This document shows positions 1 through 6,324 of a stretch of 7,429 nt of DNA, piece by piece. Numbering within the stretch: position 1 is the first letter of the stretch; every line of letters starts with the position of its first letter. The notes under the pieces were generated by a model that had not been told where the DNA came from, made no database searches, and worked only from the letters and a program-made list of their open reading frames with translations. The stretch comes from Clostridia bacterium (GTDB lineage: Bacteria; Bacillota; Clostridia; Christensenellales; HGM11417), in contig JAQVSX010000024.1 of the NCBI GenBank assembly GCA_028700355.1, forward strand, positions 1 to 7,429. The letters are read 5' to 3'. The position numbers and the translations under genes were made by a program.

Positions 1-717
1 TGGCGGCATACCCTTTTTTACTTTGGGCATTGAGGTAGATTTTACAAGTTTTTCAAGCTCTCTTACGCTGAGCTTTTTTTCTACCGTCATTTTAGCTAAA
101 TAAATCGCCTTTTCCTTTTCCAGACCTATAAGGCATCTCGCATGCCCCTCTGAAATTACATTTTGCTTAACAAAATTCAGCACTTCTGACGGCAATGTAA
201 GCAGCCTTAAAAGGTTGGCGATAGAGGACCTTGATTTACCTATACGCTGTGATAATTCTTCCTGCGTAAGAGAATATTTGTCAATTAGCATCTTTATTGC
301 ATACGCCGCCTCAATTGCGTTTAAATCCTCACGCTGCAAATTTTCTATCAGGGAAACTTCCATAATCTTTTGTTCGGAAAAATCTTTTACTATTACCGGC
401 ACCTTACTTAGTCCCGCTTCCAATGCCGCCTTAAAGCGCCGCTCTCCCGCAATTATCATATATTTTTCGTTTTTCTTGCAGACAATTATCGGCTGCAATA
501 TGCCATGTTCCTTTATAGAAAGAGATAATTCGCTTATTGATTGTGCCGAAAATGTTTTTCTCGGCTGGTACGGATTGGCATATATATCTTCAACCGAAAC
601 ATTTAAAGAGCTGTTTTCTGTATGCGGTTTGTTTTTTGAGGAAGAATTTTCATATTCTGCATCGGTATCGGAAAAAAGAGCAGACAGACCTTTACCTAAT
701 CCTCTGTTAATTGCCAT
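1..717 (-). CDS. parB: Chromosome-partitioning protein ParB/Spo0J, partial (C-terminus off the left edge)
   Basis: ParB-family CTPase and DNA-clamp protein that loads at parS sites near the origin and works with ParA in chromosome segregation. The 239 codons from the ATG at 717 to base 1 are open, so the C-terminal dimerisation domain lies outside the window. Visible are the MAINRGLGKGLSALF start typical of Spo0J, NPYQPRK (residues 48-54), the CTP/DNA-binding motifs GERRFKA (91-97) and ENLQRED (125-131), and a helix-turn-helix around 149-172 (LTQEELSQRIGKSRSSIANL). A Shine-Dalgarno AAGGAG (complement of 726-731) lies 8 bases upstream of the start. It follows parA on the same strand with an 87-base AT-rich gap, so the two are probably co-transcribed. 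Family assignment is near certain. Whether it is the chromosomal copy is inferred from parA type and the neighbouring ftsH. Confidence 0.97.
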   Translation of the reverse strand, partial: MAINRGLGKGLSALFSDTDAEYENSSSKNKPHTENSSLNVSVEDIYANPYQPRKTFSAQSISELSLSIKEHGILQPIIVCKKNEKYMIIAGERRFKAALEAGLSKVPVIVKDFSEQKIMEVSLIENLQREDLNAIEAAYAIKMLIDKYSLTQEELSQRIGKSRSSIANLLRLLTLPSEVLNFVKQNVISEGHARCLIGLEKEKAIYLAKMTVEKKLSVRELEKLVKSTSMPKVKKGMPP

Positions 718-804
718 TTGTATTTCTCCTTTTAAAAAGTCGTTGACTAATATAGGCATAATTATATATAAAATACGCTATATTATATATAGAATTTTAA
801 ATAA

Positions 805-1563
805 TTATCTTGAAATAAATTCCCTTGCCAAAGCTGCGTAAGCTAAGCCGCCCGAGCTGCGTGAGTCGTGCAGGTGTATGGGCTTGCCGTGGCTGGGAGC
901 TTCGGATAACCTTATATTGCGCGGTATTTTTGTTTTATACATTTTATTTCCGAAATACTTAGATATTTCATGCGCAATCTGACGGCTCATTACAGAGCGC
1001 TTATCGTACATTGTAAGGAGAACGCCCTCTAATTTAAGTTCGGGATTCAGCTTCATTACCAGTCGTATGGTATTCATAAGCTGGGATAAACCTTCGAGAG
1101 CGTAATATTCTGACTGTATGGGTATCAGAACGCTGTTGCTTGCGACAAGGGCGTTTAAAGTCAGCAGACCTAAAGAAGGAGGACAATCTATTGTTATATA
1201 ATCGTAATTATCCGTTATCGGTTTTATAGCACGGGCAAGCACCCATTCCCTGTTTTTTTGATTAGCAAGTTCTATTTCTGCGCCGGCAAGGTCGATATTC
1301 GACGGTATTATGTCAAGGTTTTTTATTGAAGTGCTTGTTATGACCTCTTTAATGTCGGCATAGTCGCCGCTGATAAGGCTATATGTTGATTTATCTAAAT
1401 TTGTTTTGTTTACCCCGAATCCCGATGTGGAATTGCCCTGCGGGTCTATATCGATAAGCAGTACTCGCTTGCCCATTACGGCAAGATAAGCGGAAAGATT
1501 AACGCAGGTTGTGGTTTTACCCACACCCCCCTTTTGATTGGAAAATGAAGTTATTTTTGCCAT
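805..1563 (-). CDS. soj: Chromosome-partitioning ATPase ParA/Soj
   Basis: ParA/MinD-superfamily ATPase that binds DNA non-specifically as an ATP dimer and is stimulated by ParB; in Firmicutes Soj also affects DnaA at the origin. The 252 residues match the usual Soj length. The deviant Walker A is KGGVGKTT (residues 11-18), followed by IDIDPQGNS (37-45, switch region) and Walker B with YDYITIDCPPSLGLLTLNAL (120-139). The C-terminal family signature IPRNIRLSEAPSHGKPI sits at 213-229. There is no N-terminal helix-turn-helix, as expected for chromosomal rather than type Ia plasmid ParA. The start ATG has a GGGAG about 11 bases upstream, a little far but usable. A strong promoter lies directly upstream. 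The gene is complete and followed by parB. Confidence 0.97.
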   Translation of the reverse strand: MAKITSFSNQKGGVGKTTTCVNLSAYLAVMGKRVLLIDIDPQGNSTSGFGVNKTNLDKSTYSLISGDYADIKEVITSTSIKNLDIIPSNIDLAGAEIELANQKNREWVLARAIKPITDNYDYITIDCPPSLGLLTLNALVASNSVLIPIQSEYYALEGLSQLMNTIRLVMKLNPELKLEGVLLTMYDKRSVMSRQIAHEISKYFGNKMYKTKIPRNIRLSEAPSHGKPIHLHDSRSSGGLAYAALAREFISR

Positions 1564-1596
1564 TATATATAATTCTCCCGCATAAGTTACGTATAT

Positions 1597-1625
1597 ATTA
1601 TAGCAATAAAAATATGCTTTGTCTA
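1597..1625 (-). promoter_or_regulatory. Predicted sigma-A promoter of the parA-parB operon
   Basis: Read on the minus strand, TAGACA (complement of 1620-1625, 5 of 6 matches to consensus) is followed after exactly 17 bases by a perfect TATAAT (complement of 1597-1602). Transcription would start near 1590, giving a leader of about 27 bases to the parA ATG. Spacing and placement make this the best promoter candidate in the window. It is a prediction from sequence only. Confidence 0.75.
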
Positions 1626-1637
1626 CAAATGATTTGT
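1625..1637. repeat. 13-bp palindrome between divergent promoters, possible operator
   Basis: ACAAAT-G-ATTTGT is a perfect inverted repeat of 6 bp arms with a one-base centre. It sits between the -35 boxes of the parA promoter (ending at 1625) and the ftsH promoter (starting at 1645). A dimeric regulator bound here could affect both promoters. It does not match the parS consensus. AT-rich palindromes of this size can occur by chance, so operator function is inference. Confidence 0.4.
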
Positions 1638-1644
1638 TATAAAG

Positions 1645-1673
1645 TTGATAATAAAAACAATTTATGGTAAAAT
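1645..1673 (+). promoter_or_regulatory. Predicted sigma-A promoter of ftsH
   Basis: TTGATA (1645-1650) and TAAAAT (1668-1673) are separated by exactly 17 bases, each with 5 of 6 matches or close to it. A start site near 1680 would leave a leader of about 40 bases before the GTG start, containing the Shine-Dalgarno AAGGAG at 1708-1713. Prediction from sequence only. Confidence 0.7.
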
Positions 1674-1720
1674 GTTATCTTAAAAGCTATACTTAAAGCT
1701 TTTAATTAAGGAGTAATTTA

Positions 1721-3643
1721 GTGAAACCTAATATTAAACGCATGATTACAATAGCAGGCTTTTTGGTGCTTGCCACTCTTATGTATCTTTTTATTATGAA
1801 TTTATTAACGCCCAAGCCGGTAGAAAAAGACCCGTTTTGGTTTTTTGATTATTACGAGGCGCAGTCAAAGTCAAACGACAGCGTTATAACACGGCTTGTT
1901 ATTGAAGACGATTCAGCTATAATGTACGAAGGGGATTTGCCTAAATATAAAACAAACTTTACAAGCAGAGTAACCTTTGAAACTCGCATATTCGAAATAC
2001 GGCAGGAAATAAAAGACGACGATACGCAGTCTGTCTCTACCATAGTTCCCATTGATGTAAAGCCGCTTAGCAACGGCAATATAATACCCAGCATAATTTC
2101 TATTGCGACCACGATACTGTTTGTAGTTATTATGTTTATAATACTAAGGCAAATGATGGGCGCAGGCAAGAGCGGCACAATGGGCTTTGGAAAATCCAGA
2201 GCAAGGGCAAACGAAAATGTTAAGGTAAGGTTTAACGATGTTGCCGGCGCAGAAGAGGAAAAGGAAGAACTTAAAGAAATTGTAGAATTTTTAAAAAGCC
2301 CCAAAAAGTTTTCCGAACTTGGCGCGCGCATACCTAAGGGGGTACTTCTTGTAGGCCCTCCGGGAACGGGAAAAACGCTTTTTGCCAAAGCGGTAGCCGG
2401 CGAAGCTAATGTGCCGTTTTTTTCCATATCCGGCTCTGATTTTGTTGAAATGTTTGTAGGTGTTGGAGCATCGCGCGTGCGTGATATGTTTGAAGTGGCT
2501 AAAAAGAATATGCCCTGCATAGTTTTTATTGACGAAATTGATGCAGTCGGCAGGCAGAGAGGTGCAGGTCTTGGCGGCGGACACGACGAAAGGGAACAGA
2601 CGCTTAACCAATTACTTGTTCAGATGGACGGTTTTGAGACAAACGAAGGCATTATTATTATGGCGGCTACAAACAGGGCGGATATATTGGACCCGGCACT
2701 TTTAAGACCGGGGCGCTTTGACAGACAGATATTTGTAAATATTCCCGATGTCAGAGGAAGGGAGGCAATATTAAAGGTGCATTCACGCAATAAGCCGCTT
2801 GCATCTGACATTAATTTTAAAACAATAGCAAGGCTTACCGGCGGATTTTCCGGCGCAGATATAGAAAATCTGTTAAACGAAGCGGCGATACTTGCGGTAA
2901 GGGCAGGTAGAAAAATTATAGAAATGGGCGATATTTATGAAGGTATTAACAAGGTTATAATGGGACCTCAAAAGAGAAGCAGGCTTATTACCGAAGCGGA
3001 CAGAAGGATTACTTCATATCACGAATCGGGGCATGCCATAATAGCTAAAAGCCTTCCCCATTGCGATCCCGTGCATGAAATTTCGATAATACCCCGCGGT
3101 AAGGCTGCGGGCTACACTATGACCAGACCGGACAGCGACGAAGACCATATAAGCAAAAATAAAATGCTTAGTATGATTACTATGATGCTGGGAGGCAGGG
3201 CGGCAGAAGAAATAATAATACAGGATGTCTGCGCAGGCGCAATATCAGATTTACAAAGGTCCACAGAAATTGCGAGAAAAATGGTTAAAGAATTTGGAAT
3301 GAGCAAATTGGGGCTTGTATATTACGGTACCGACAAGGATGTATTTATAGGCAGGGATTTTTCGACGCATAATAAATTCAGTGAGGAAATGAACGCAAAA
3401 ATAGATGCAGAGGTGTCAGAAATAATGACTACCTGTTATAAAAAAGCCATCGATATACTCACCGAAAAACAGAGCATACTTGAAAATATGGCAAGGGTAT
3501 TAATCGAAAGGGAAACGATATATTCCGAAGATGTGCAGTTGCTTATGGAAGGTAATTCTGCCGAAGAAGTTATTAAGCAGTATGATAAGCGTTACGATAT
3601 AAAAAATAAAAAAGAAGCAAGGGTTTCTGAAACGAAGCACTAA
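1721..3643 (+). CDS. ftsH: ATP-dependent zinc metalloprotease FtsH
   Basis: Membrane-anchored AAA+ protease that extracts and degrades misfolded membrane proteins and some regulatory proteins as a hexamer with its catalytic part in the cytoplasm. The 640 residues are a normal length. Order: first membrane helix (about 9-29), small extracytoplasmic domain (30-120), second helix (about 121-143), AAA domain with Walker A GPPGTGKT (212-219), pore loop MFVG (244-247), Walker B IVFIDEID (267-274), and second region of homology with [20 protein letters not shown] (316-335), whose R329 and R332 are the arginine fingers. The peptidase domain has zinc motif HESGH (434-438) and the likely third ligand D510 in AGAISD. 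All catalytic residues are present. The start is GTG at 1721, fixed by AAGGAG seven bases upstream. It is divergent from parAB and monocistronic, ending in a strong terminator. Confidence 0.98.
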   Translation: MKPNIKRMITIAGFLVLATLMYLFIMNLLTPKPVEKDPFWFFDYYEAQSKSNDSVITRLVIEDDSAIMYEGDLPKYKTNFTSRVTFETRIFEIRQEIKDDDTQSVSTIVPIDVKPLSNGNIIPSIISIATTILFVVIMFIILRQMMGAGKSGTMGFGKSRARANENVKVRFNDVAGAEEEKEELKEIVEFLKSPKKFSELGARIPKGVLLVGPPGTGKTLFAKAVAGEANVPFFSISGSDFVEMFVGVGASRVRDMFEVAKKNMPCIVFIDEIDAVGRQRGAGLGGGHDEREQTLNQLLVQMDGFETNEGIIIMAATNRADILDPALLRPGRFDRQIFVNIPDVRGREAILKVHSRNKPLASDINFKTIARLTGGFSGADIENLLNEAAILAVRAGRKIIEMGDIYEGINKVIMGPQKRSRLITEADRRITSYHESGHAIIAKSLPHCDPVHEISIIPRGKAAGYTMTRPDSDEDHISKNKMLSMITMMLGGRAAEEIIIQDVCAGAISDLQRSTEIARKMVKEFGMSKLGLVYYGTDKDVFIGRDFSTHNKFSEEMNAKIDAEVSEIMTTCYKKAIDILTEKQSILENMARVLIERETIYSEDVQLLMEGNSAEEVIKQYDKRYDIKNKKEARVSETKH

Positions 3644-3661
3644 TAAAAAGGCATTTATATT

Positions 3662-3695
3662 AAAGGCGGTATAACAGTTAATACCGCCTTTTTTT
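3662..3695 (+). terminator. Intrinsic terminator of ftsH
   Basis: AAAGGCGGTAT (3662-3672) pairs perfectly over 11 bp with ATACCGCCTTT (3681-3691) around an 8-base loop, followed by an uninterrupted T run to 3695. It begins 19 bases after the ftsH stop codon. The A run on the left is only three long, so it acts best in the plus direction. Confidence 0.92.
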
Positions 3696-3703
3696 ATAAT
3701 TTA

Positions 3704-3712
3704 TGATATAAT
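3704..3712 (+). promoter_or_regulatory. Possible extended -10 promoter for the DUF3810-type gene
   Basis: TGATATAAT matches the extended -10 pattern TGnTATAAT exactly. No -35 box is seen 16-18 bases upstream, where the ftsH terminator stem lies, but extended -10 promoters can do without one. A start near 3719 would give a leader of only about 20 bases. The terminator just before it makes a separate promoter for the next gene necessary. Confidence 0.5.
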
Positions 3713-3739
3713 AAAATAAAAGCTAAAAATTATTTAAAT

Positions 3740-4906
3740 ATGAATACTTTTTTTAAAAATTTAAAAAAGTTTATATATGCGTCAAAAAAACAATTAATAA
3801 CCATAGCCGTGCTTATATTGATATTGACTGTTTTGTCGCTGCTTAAACTAAACACTTATATAAGCGAATATATTTTTGCACGGGGCGTTTCAAGGTATTA
3901 TATTTCAGGCATGGGCAGTTTAAGCTCTTTATTTTCTTTTTCGTTGTTTGAGATAATTGTTGCTGCGCTGATTATTTATCTGATATATTTTATTATAAAA
4001 ACCATAAGGCTTCTTGTTAAAAAAAACTATTTAAGAGCGGTTAAAAGGGTATTAGCCGTAATATCGGTGTTTTTAAGCATAGTTATACTATATAATATTA
4101 CGGCATCATTTTGCTATAACAGAAATTATGTAAGCTTAAACCTTGATGAAAAAAAGCCAGAAAAAACGCAGGTATATGCCGCCGCCGAATATTTTTTAAA
4201 TGATTACAATGCCATAGCCGAAAGCTTTGACAGGAATGAAAGCGGAAATATAATACCGCCGTACAGCTTTGAAAAGCTTTCAGATAAACTGAGAAAAGAA
4301 TTTTTAAAACTTGGCGACGATTATTTTAATAAAGTGCCGAGGGCAAAGCCGATGATATTTTCAGAAATTATGTCTTATATGCAGTTTTCAGGCGTTTTTA
4401 TGTCTATTACTGCAGAGCCGAATATAAACATAAATATACCGCCTCAGAATTTGCCTATCGTTATGGCTCACGAAATGGCGCATGCCTCAGGCGTTATGAG
4501 AGAGAACGAAGCTAATTTAATATCATATTATATACTGCTTAATTCTGACGACGAATATTTAAGATACAGCGGATATAGCGCAACATTCGGTCAGATGCAA
4601 AGTGCGGTATATAACACTAACGGTCAAGAAGAATATGAAAATTTAAAACTAAGCCCGCTGATTATAAAAGAAAGCCATAATGCGTTTCTTTTTTGGCAAA
4701 AATATGAAAATTTTTTCAGCGGAATTACAAATTTTTTTAACGATTTATACTTAAAGATTTCCGGCGTAAAGGAAGGTACGATAAGCTATGATAACCCTCG
4801 TGAGGAAATTATAGATACCGGCGAAACAGACGAGCAAGGCGAAATAATATACGAAATAGAATATTCTACGGTGCAAAAAATATATTTTACCATATTCGGT
4901 ATGTAA
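3740..4906 (+). CDS. DUF3810-type membrane protein with HExxH zinc-peptidase motif
   Basis: 388-residue membrane protein that I recognise as DUF3810-like; no substrate is known for the family. Three hydrophobic segments lie in the N-terminal third (about 19-38, 68-88 and 103-122). They are followed by a long hydrophilic domain with the zinc-metallopeptidase motif HEMAH (244-248) in VMAHEMAHASG. E257 in MRENEANLISYY is the likely third zinc ligand, as in gluzincin-like HExxH...E enzymes. The active domain probably lies outside the membrane if the N-terminus is cytoplasmic, but topology is inferred. The ATG at 3740 has no recognisable Shine-Dalgarno, unlike its neighbours, so the start is less certain, although no better start precedes the hydrophobic segments. 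It lies downstream of ftsH but is separated by a strong terminator, so it is probably a separate transcript. Membership is fairly secure; catalytic activity is inferred. Confidence 0.82.
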   Translation: MNTFFKNLKKFIYASKKQLITIAVLILILTVLSLLKLNTYISEYIFARGVSRYYISGMGSLSSLFSFSLFEIIVAALIIYLIYFIIKTIRLLVKKNYLRAVKRVLAVISVFLSIVILYNITASFCYNRNYVSLNLDEKKPEKTQVYAAAEYFLNDYNAIAESFDRNESGNIIPPYSFEKLSDKLRKEFLKLGDDYFNKVPRAKPMIFSEIMSYMQFSGVFMSITAEPNININIPPQNLPIVMAHEMAHASGVMRENEANLISYYILLNSDDEYLRYSGYSATFGQMQSAVYNTNGQEEYENLKLSPLIIKESHNAFLFWQKYENFFSGITNFFNDLYLKISGVKEGTISYDNPREEIIDTGETDEQGEIIYEIEYSTVQKIYFTIFGM

Positions 4907-4933
4907 TGCTTGGAACTGCCGCAAGTCTCCCCT

Positions 4934-5070
4934 ATTTGGCAAGTAACTTAGCCTGTTTCAAAAAAAGCGTATGCAATATATTGCGCTTTTTCATTATGTA
5001 AAAACCAGTTGAGAGTGTATTTTTATAACAAAGGAATTATCGGCGGGGCGACAAACCCGCAGGCTTCGGC
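4934..5070. repeat. Tandem intergenic repeat, unit 1 (137 bp)
   Basis: This unit starts with ATTTGGCAAGTAACTTAGCC and is followed head-to-tail by a 136-base unit that is about 95% identical. The differences are single bases at 4986 and about 5008, plus a cluster at the right end (5045-5067). It contains the hairpin at 4960-4991, an unchanged stretch of roughly 45 bases (TTGAGAGTGTATTTTTATAA onward) and a GC-richer right end with GCGGG (5043-5047) able to pair with CCCGC (5056-5060). No open reading frame of note is seen in it. Confidence 0.93.
4960..4991 (+). terminator. Terminator-like hairpin in repeat unit 1, probably ends the DUF3810-type transcript
   Basis: AAAAAGCG (4962-4969) pairs with CGCTTTTT (4984-4991). 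Inside lies the perfect palindrome GCAATATATTGC (4973-4984), which can extend the stem in an alternative pairing. The hairpin begins about 54 bases after the stop of the DUF3810-type gene and ends in five T, preceded by seven A, so it could work in both directions. The stem is only moderately GC-rich. Confidence 0.6.
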
Positions 5071-5206
5071 ATTTGGCAAGTAACTTAGCCTGTTTCAAAA
5101 AAAGCGTATGCAATATATTGCGTTTTTTCATTATGTAAAAACCTGTTGAGAGTGTATTTTTATAACAAAGGAATTATCGGCAAGCGACAAAGCCGCAGGC
5201 TTTGGC
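5071..5206. repeat. Tandem intergenic repeat, unit 2 (136 bp)
   Basis: Second head-to-tail copy, one base shorter than unit 1. The first 75 bases differ at only two positions. The right end differs most: here CAAAGCC (5188-5194) pairs perfectly with GGCTTTG (5198-5204) around GCA, a hairpin that is broken by two mismatches in unit 1. A second, competing stem is CGGC (5178-5181) with GCCG (5192-5195). Confidence 0.93.
5097..5128 (+). terminator. Terminator-like hairpin in repeat unit 2
   Basis: Same element as in unit 1, with one base change that turns a G-C pair into a G-U pair in the plus-strand RNA. On the minus strand the same change gives an A-C mismatch. The structure is therefore better preserved for plus-strand transcripts. 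It ends in six T and would act as a back-up terminator behind the unit 1 hairpin. Confidence 0.45.
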
Positions 5207-5242
5207 ATTTGGCAGTAATTCCGCCTGTTTCAAAAAAAGCGT
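5207..5242. repeat. Tandem intergenic repeat, partial unit 3
   Basis: The first 36 bases match the start of the other units with a few changes (ATTTGGCAGTAATTCCGCC instead of ATTTGGCAAGTAACTTAGCC), then run through the shared TGTTTCAAAAAAAGCGT. Beyond this the sequence departs, and the simple hairpin is replaced by the cloverleaf. The array thus ends at the border of the convergent gene. Confidence 0.85.
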
Positions 5243-5299
5243 GCGTACGAAGTACGCGGGCAGCAAAGCTGCGATTGCGTTAGCAATCACGCTTTTTTT
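5232..5299 (-). terminator. Bidirectional terminator with predicted cloverleaf (four-way junction) fold
   Basis: An outer stem of 11-12 perfect pairs, AAAAAAAGCGT (5232-5242) with ACGCTTTTTTT (5289-5299), encloses three small perfect hairpins. These are GCGTAC/GTACGC (5243-5257, loop GAA), GCAGC/GCTGC (5260-5272, loop AAA) and GATTGC/GCAATC (5273-5288, loop GTTA). Seven T follow the stem on either strand, so it could end both the minus-strand gene and plus-strand read-through. The right arm includes the last codons and part of the stop codon of the minus-strand gene. Terminator function is likely; the meaning of the three inner arms is unknown. Confidence 0.75.
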
Positions 5300-5619
5300 A
5301 TTATCCCCATAATATCGTCAAGCATTTTCTTTTGTTTGCTGCTTAGCATAGGCGATATTTTTTTTTCAAATTCTTCAAGCTGTTTATTATTTAGCTTCCC
5401 CTCTTTTTTGTTTTTTTCGGCAAGGCTTACAATATCCTGAACAAGCTTTTCTTTATTGTTTGAGTATTTTTTGGTTAAAGAGCTAATCATTTTTACATCG
5501 TCATCTTTAAAGTCTGACAGCTTCGGCATATCTGCGGTTTTTTGCTCAGTTTGCTTATCCGAAAAGCCTTCATTTTTTTTGTTATTATCGGAATTTACAT
5601 AGTTTTTAAAATCTTTCAT
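5287..5619 (-). CDS. Small lysine-rich helical protein, function unknown
   Basis: 110 residues, predicted cytoplasmic and almost entirely helical, with no signal peptide, membrane segment or cysteine. The first 35 residues are polar and probably disordered (NSDNNKKNEGFSDKQTEQK). The rest forms amphipathic helices containing VKMISSLTKKYS (42-53), LVQDIVSLAEKNKKEGKLNN (59-78) and SPMLSSKQKKMLDDIMGII (89-107). It faintly resembles small clostridial hypothetical proteins whose last helix ends in a similar way, from memory only. I chose the ATG at 5619 because AAGGTG (complement of 5626-5631) lies six bases upstream. A GTG at 5628 in the same frame lies inside that ribosome site and is unlikely. 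It is divergent from the 158-residue gene across 85 bases, and its end overlaps the cloverleaf terminator. Confidence 0.75.
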   Translation of the reverse strand: MKDFKNYVNSDNNKKNEGFSDKQTEQKTADMPKLSDFKDDDVKMISSLTKKYSNNKEKLVQDIVSLAEKNKKEGKLNNKQLEEFEKKISPMLSSKQKKMLDDIMGIIKKA

Positions 5620-5670
5620 ATAAAACACCTTTTAAGTAATATATTATCTCTATTTTATAATATGCTGTAA

Positions 5671-5681
5671 TATAATATAAT
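5671..5681 (+). promoter_or_regulatory. Overlapping -10-like hexamers upstream of the 158-residue gene
   Basis: Two overlapping TATAAT hexamers (5671-5676 and 5676-5681) lie 24-34 bases before the ATG at 5705. No good -35 box stands at the right distance, and the whole divergent region is AT-rich, so chance matches are expected. It is offered only as the best promoter candidate in this gap. Confidence 0.3.
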
Positions 5682-5704
5682 GAGAATAAACGGTAGTATA
5701 AAAT

Positions 5705-6181
5705 ATGGATATTAAAAATTTAGGCAGCTTATTTACAGAATTTTTAGATTTATTTAAAGGCAAAAATATGCAAGACTTAGCGCAGCTTTTGCCAAACTTA
5801 GGCAACAGCGGCGCACTGGAAAAAATATTAAAGGGCAAATATATTAAATATCTGCCGCTTTTACCTATTCTTGCAAAGATAAGTCAGGAAGGTTTTAAGG
5901 GGCTACTGAATAATTCAGACGATATAAAAAGCATTATATCGGTTTTTAACAGCAGCGAAAGCAGCGTATTGAAAGATATCGACATCGAATCTATTTTAAA
6001 ATTTTTACCTGTGATTACACAATTTTTTAGCAAGACAAAAGAAAAAGAGCAACCTCTGCTGCAAGAGAGCTGTCAAAGCTTTGAAAAGCCCCCGACAAAC
6101 CCCGTCGGCTGCATAGCAGATATAGCCGATAAAGATATAATATATGCGCTAAATAAATATATAAGTAGAAATACAGACTGA
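5705..6181 (+). CDS. Hypothetical helical protein with two hydrophobic LP-containing segments
   Basis: 158 residues, not recognised. The N-terminal half is hydrophobic and helical with short LLP or LPLLP turns: LAQLLPNLG (26-33), KYLPLLPILAKI (48-59) and ILKFLPVITQFF (97-108). The second and third look like a diverged internal repeat. A polar linker with C123 follows (about 109-132), then a final conserved-looking helix NPVGCIADIADKDIIYALNK (132-151) with C136. The hydrophobic parts are short and broken by prolines, so a soluble or membrane-associated bundle is as likely as a membrane protein. There is no clear Shine-Dalgarno before the ATG at 5705. The neighbour upstream is the divergent 110-residue gene, and a hairpin follows the stop at once. 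Function cannot be assigned. Confidence 0.72.
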   Translation: MDIKNLGSLFTEFLDLFKGKNMQDLAQLLPNLGNSGALEKILKGKYIKYLPLLPILAKISQEGFKGLLNNSDDIKSIISVFNSSESSVLKDIDIESILKFLPVITQFFSKTKEKEQPLLQESCQSFEKPPTNPVGCIADIADKDIIYALNKYISRNTD

Positions 6182-6190
6182 AAAAACATA

Positions 6191-6216
6191 AAAAAAGCCG
6201 CACCGTAGGCGGCTTT
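6191..6216 (-). terminator. Intrinsic terminator between convergent genes
   Basis: AAAGCCGC (6194-6201) pairs over 8 bp with GCGGCTTT (6209-6216) around a 7-base loop. In the minus direction it is followed by six T and, after ATG, another T run, which makes it the terminator of the 182-residue gene about 110 bases upstream. In the plus direction only three T follow, so it would be weak for the 158-residue gene, whose stop is 10 bases away. Confidence 0.75.
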
Positions 6217-6324
6217 AAAACTTATATAATATTATTGGGAATCTCTTATGGCGCTACTATTAGCATTGTCCAAACGGCAATTTCTGCTTCAAATTTTTCG
6301 AATGGGCTTTTTAGAGCTTCTCTA

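Noticed and set aside
215..841. A 208-codon plus-strand frame over parB.
   Set aside because: It lies antisense to clear ParB motifs, has no ribosome site, and its product has no recognisable features.
1852..2520. A 222-codon minus-strand frame inside ftsH, and shorter ones at 2291-2611, 2620-2811 and 3112-3306.
   Set aside because: They are antisense to the conserved AAA and protease motifs of FtsH and encode serine- and isoleucine-rich low-quality sequence.
3622..3634. GGTTTCTGAAACG near the end of ftsH looks like a parS palindrome.
   Set aside because: The two GTTTC/GAAAC arms are separated by one base instead of the four (ACGT) in parS, and it is coding sequence.
4954..5232. TGTTTCA occurs once per repeat unit (4954, 5091, 5226) and equals the left half of the parS consensus bound by ParB.
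   Set aside because: The right half GTGAAACA is missing at all three sites, where a run of A follows. ParB sites need the full palindrome, so this is most likely coincidence.
4934..5242. The repeat array as a CRISPR array.
   Set aside because: The whole unit is repeated, without unique spacers, there are only two full units, and no cas gene is visible.
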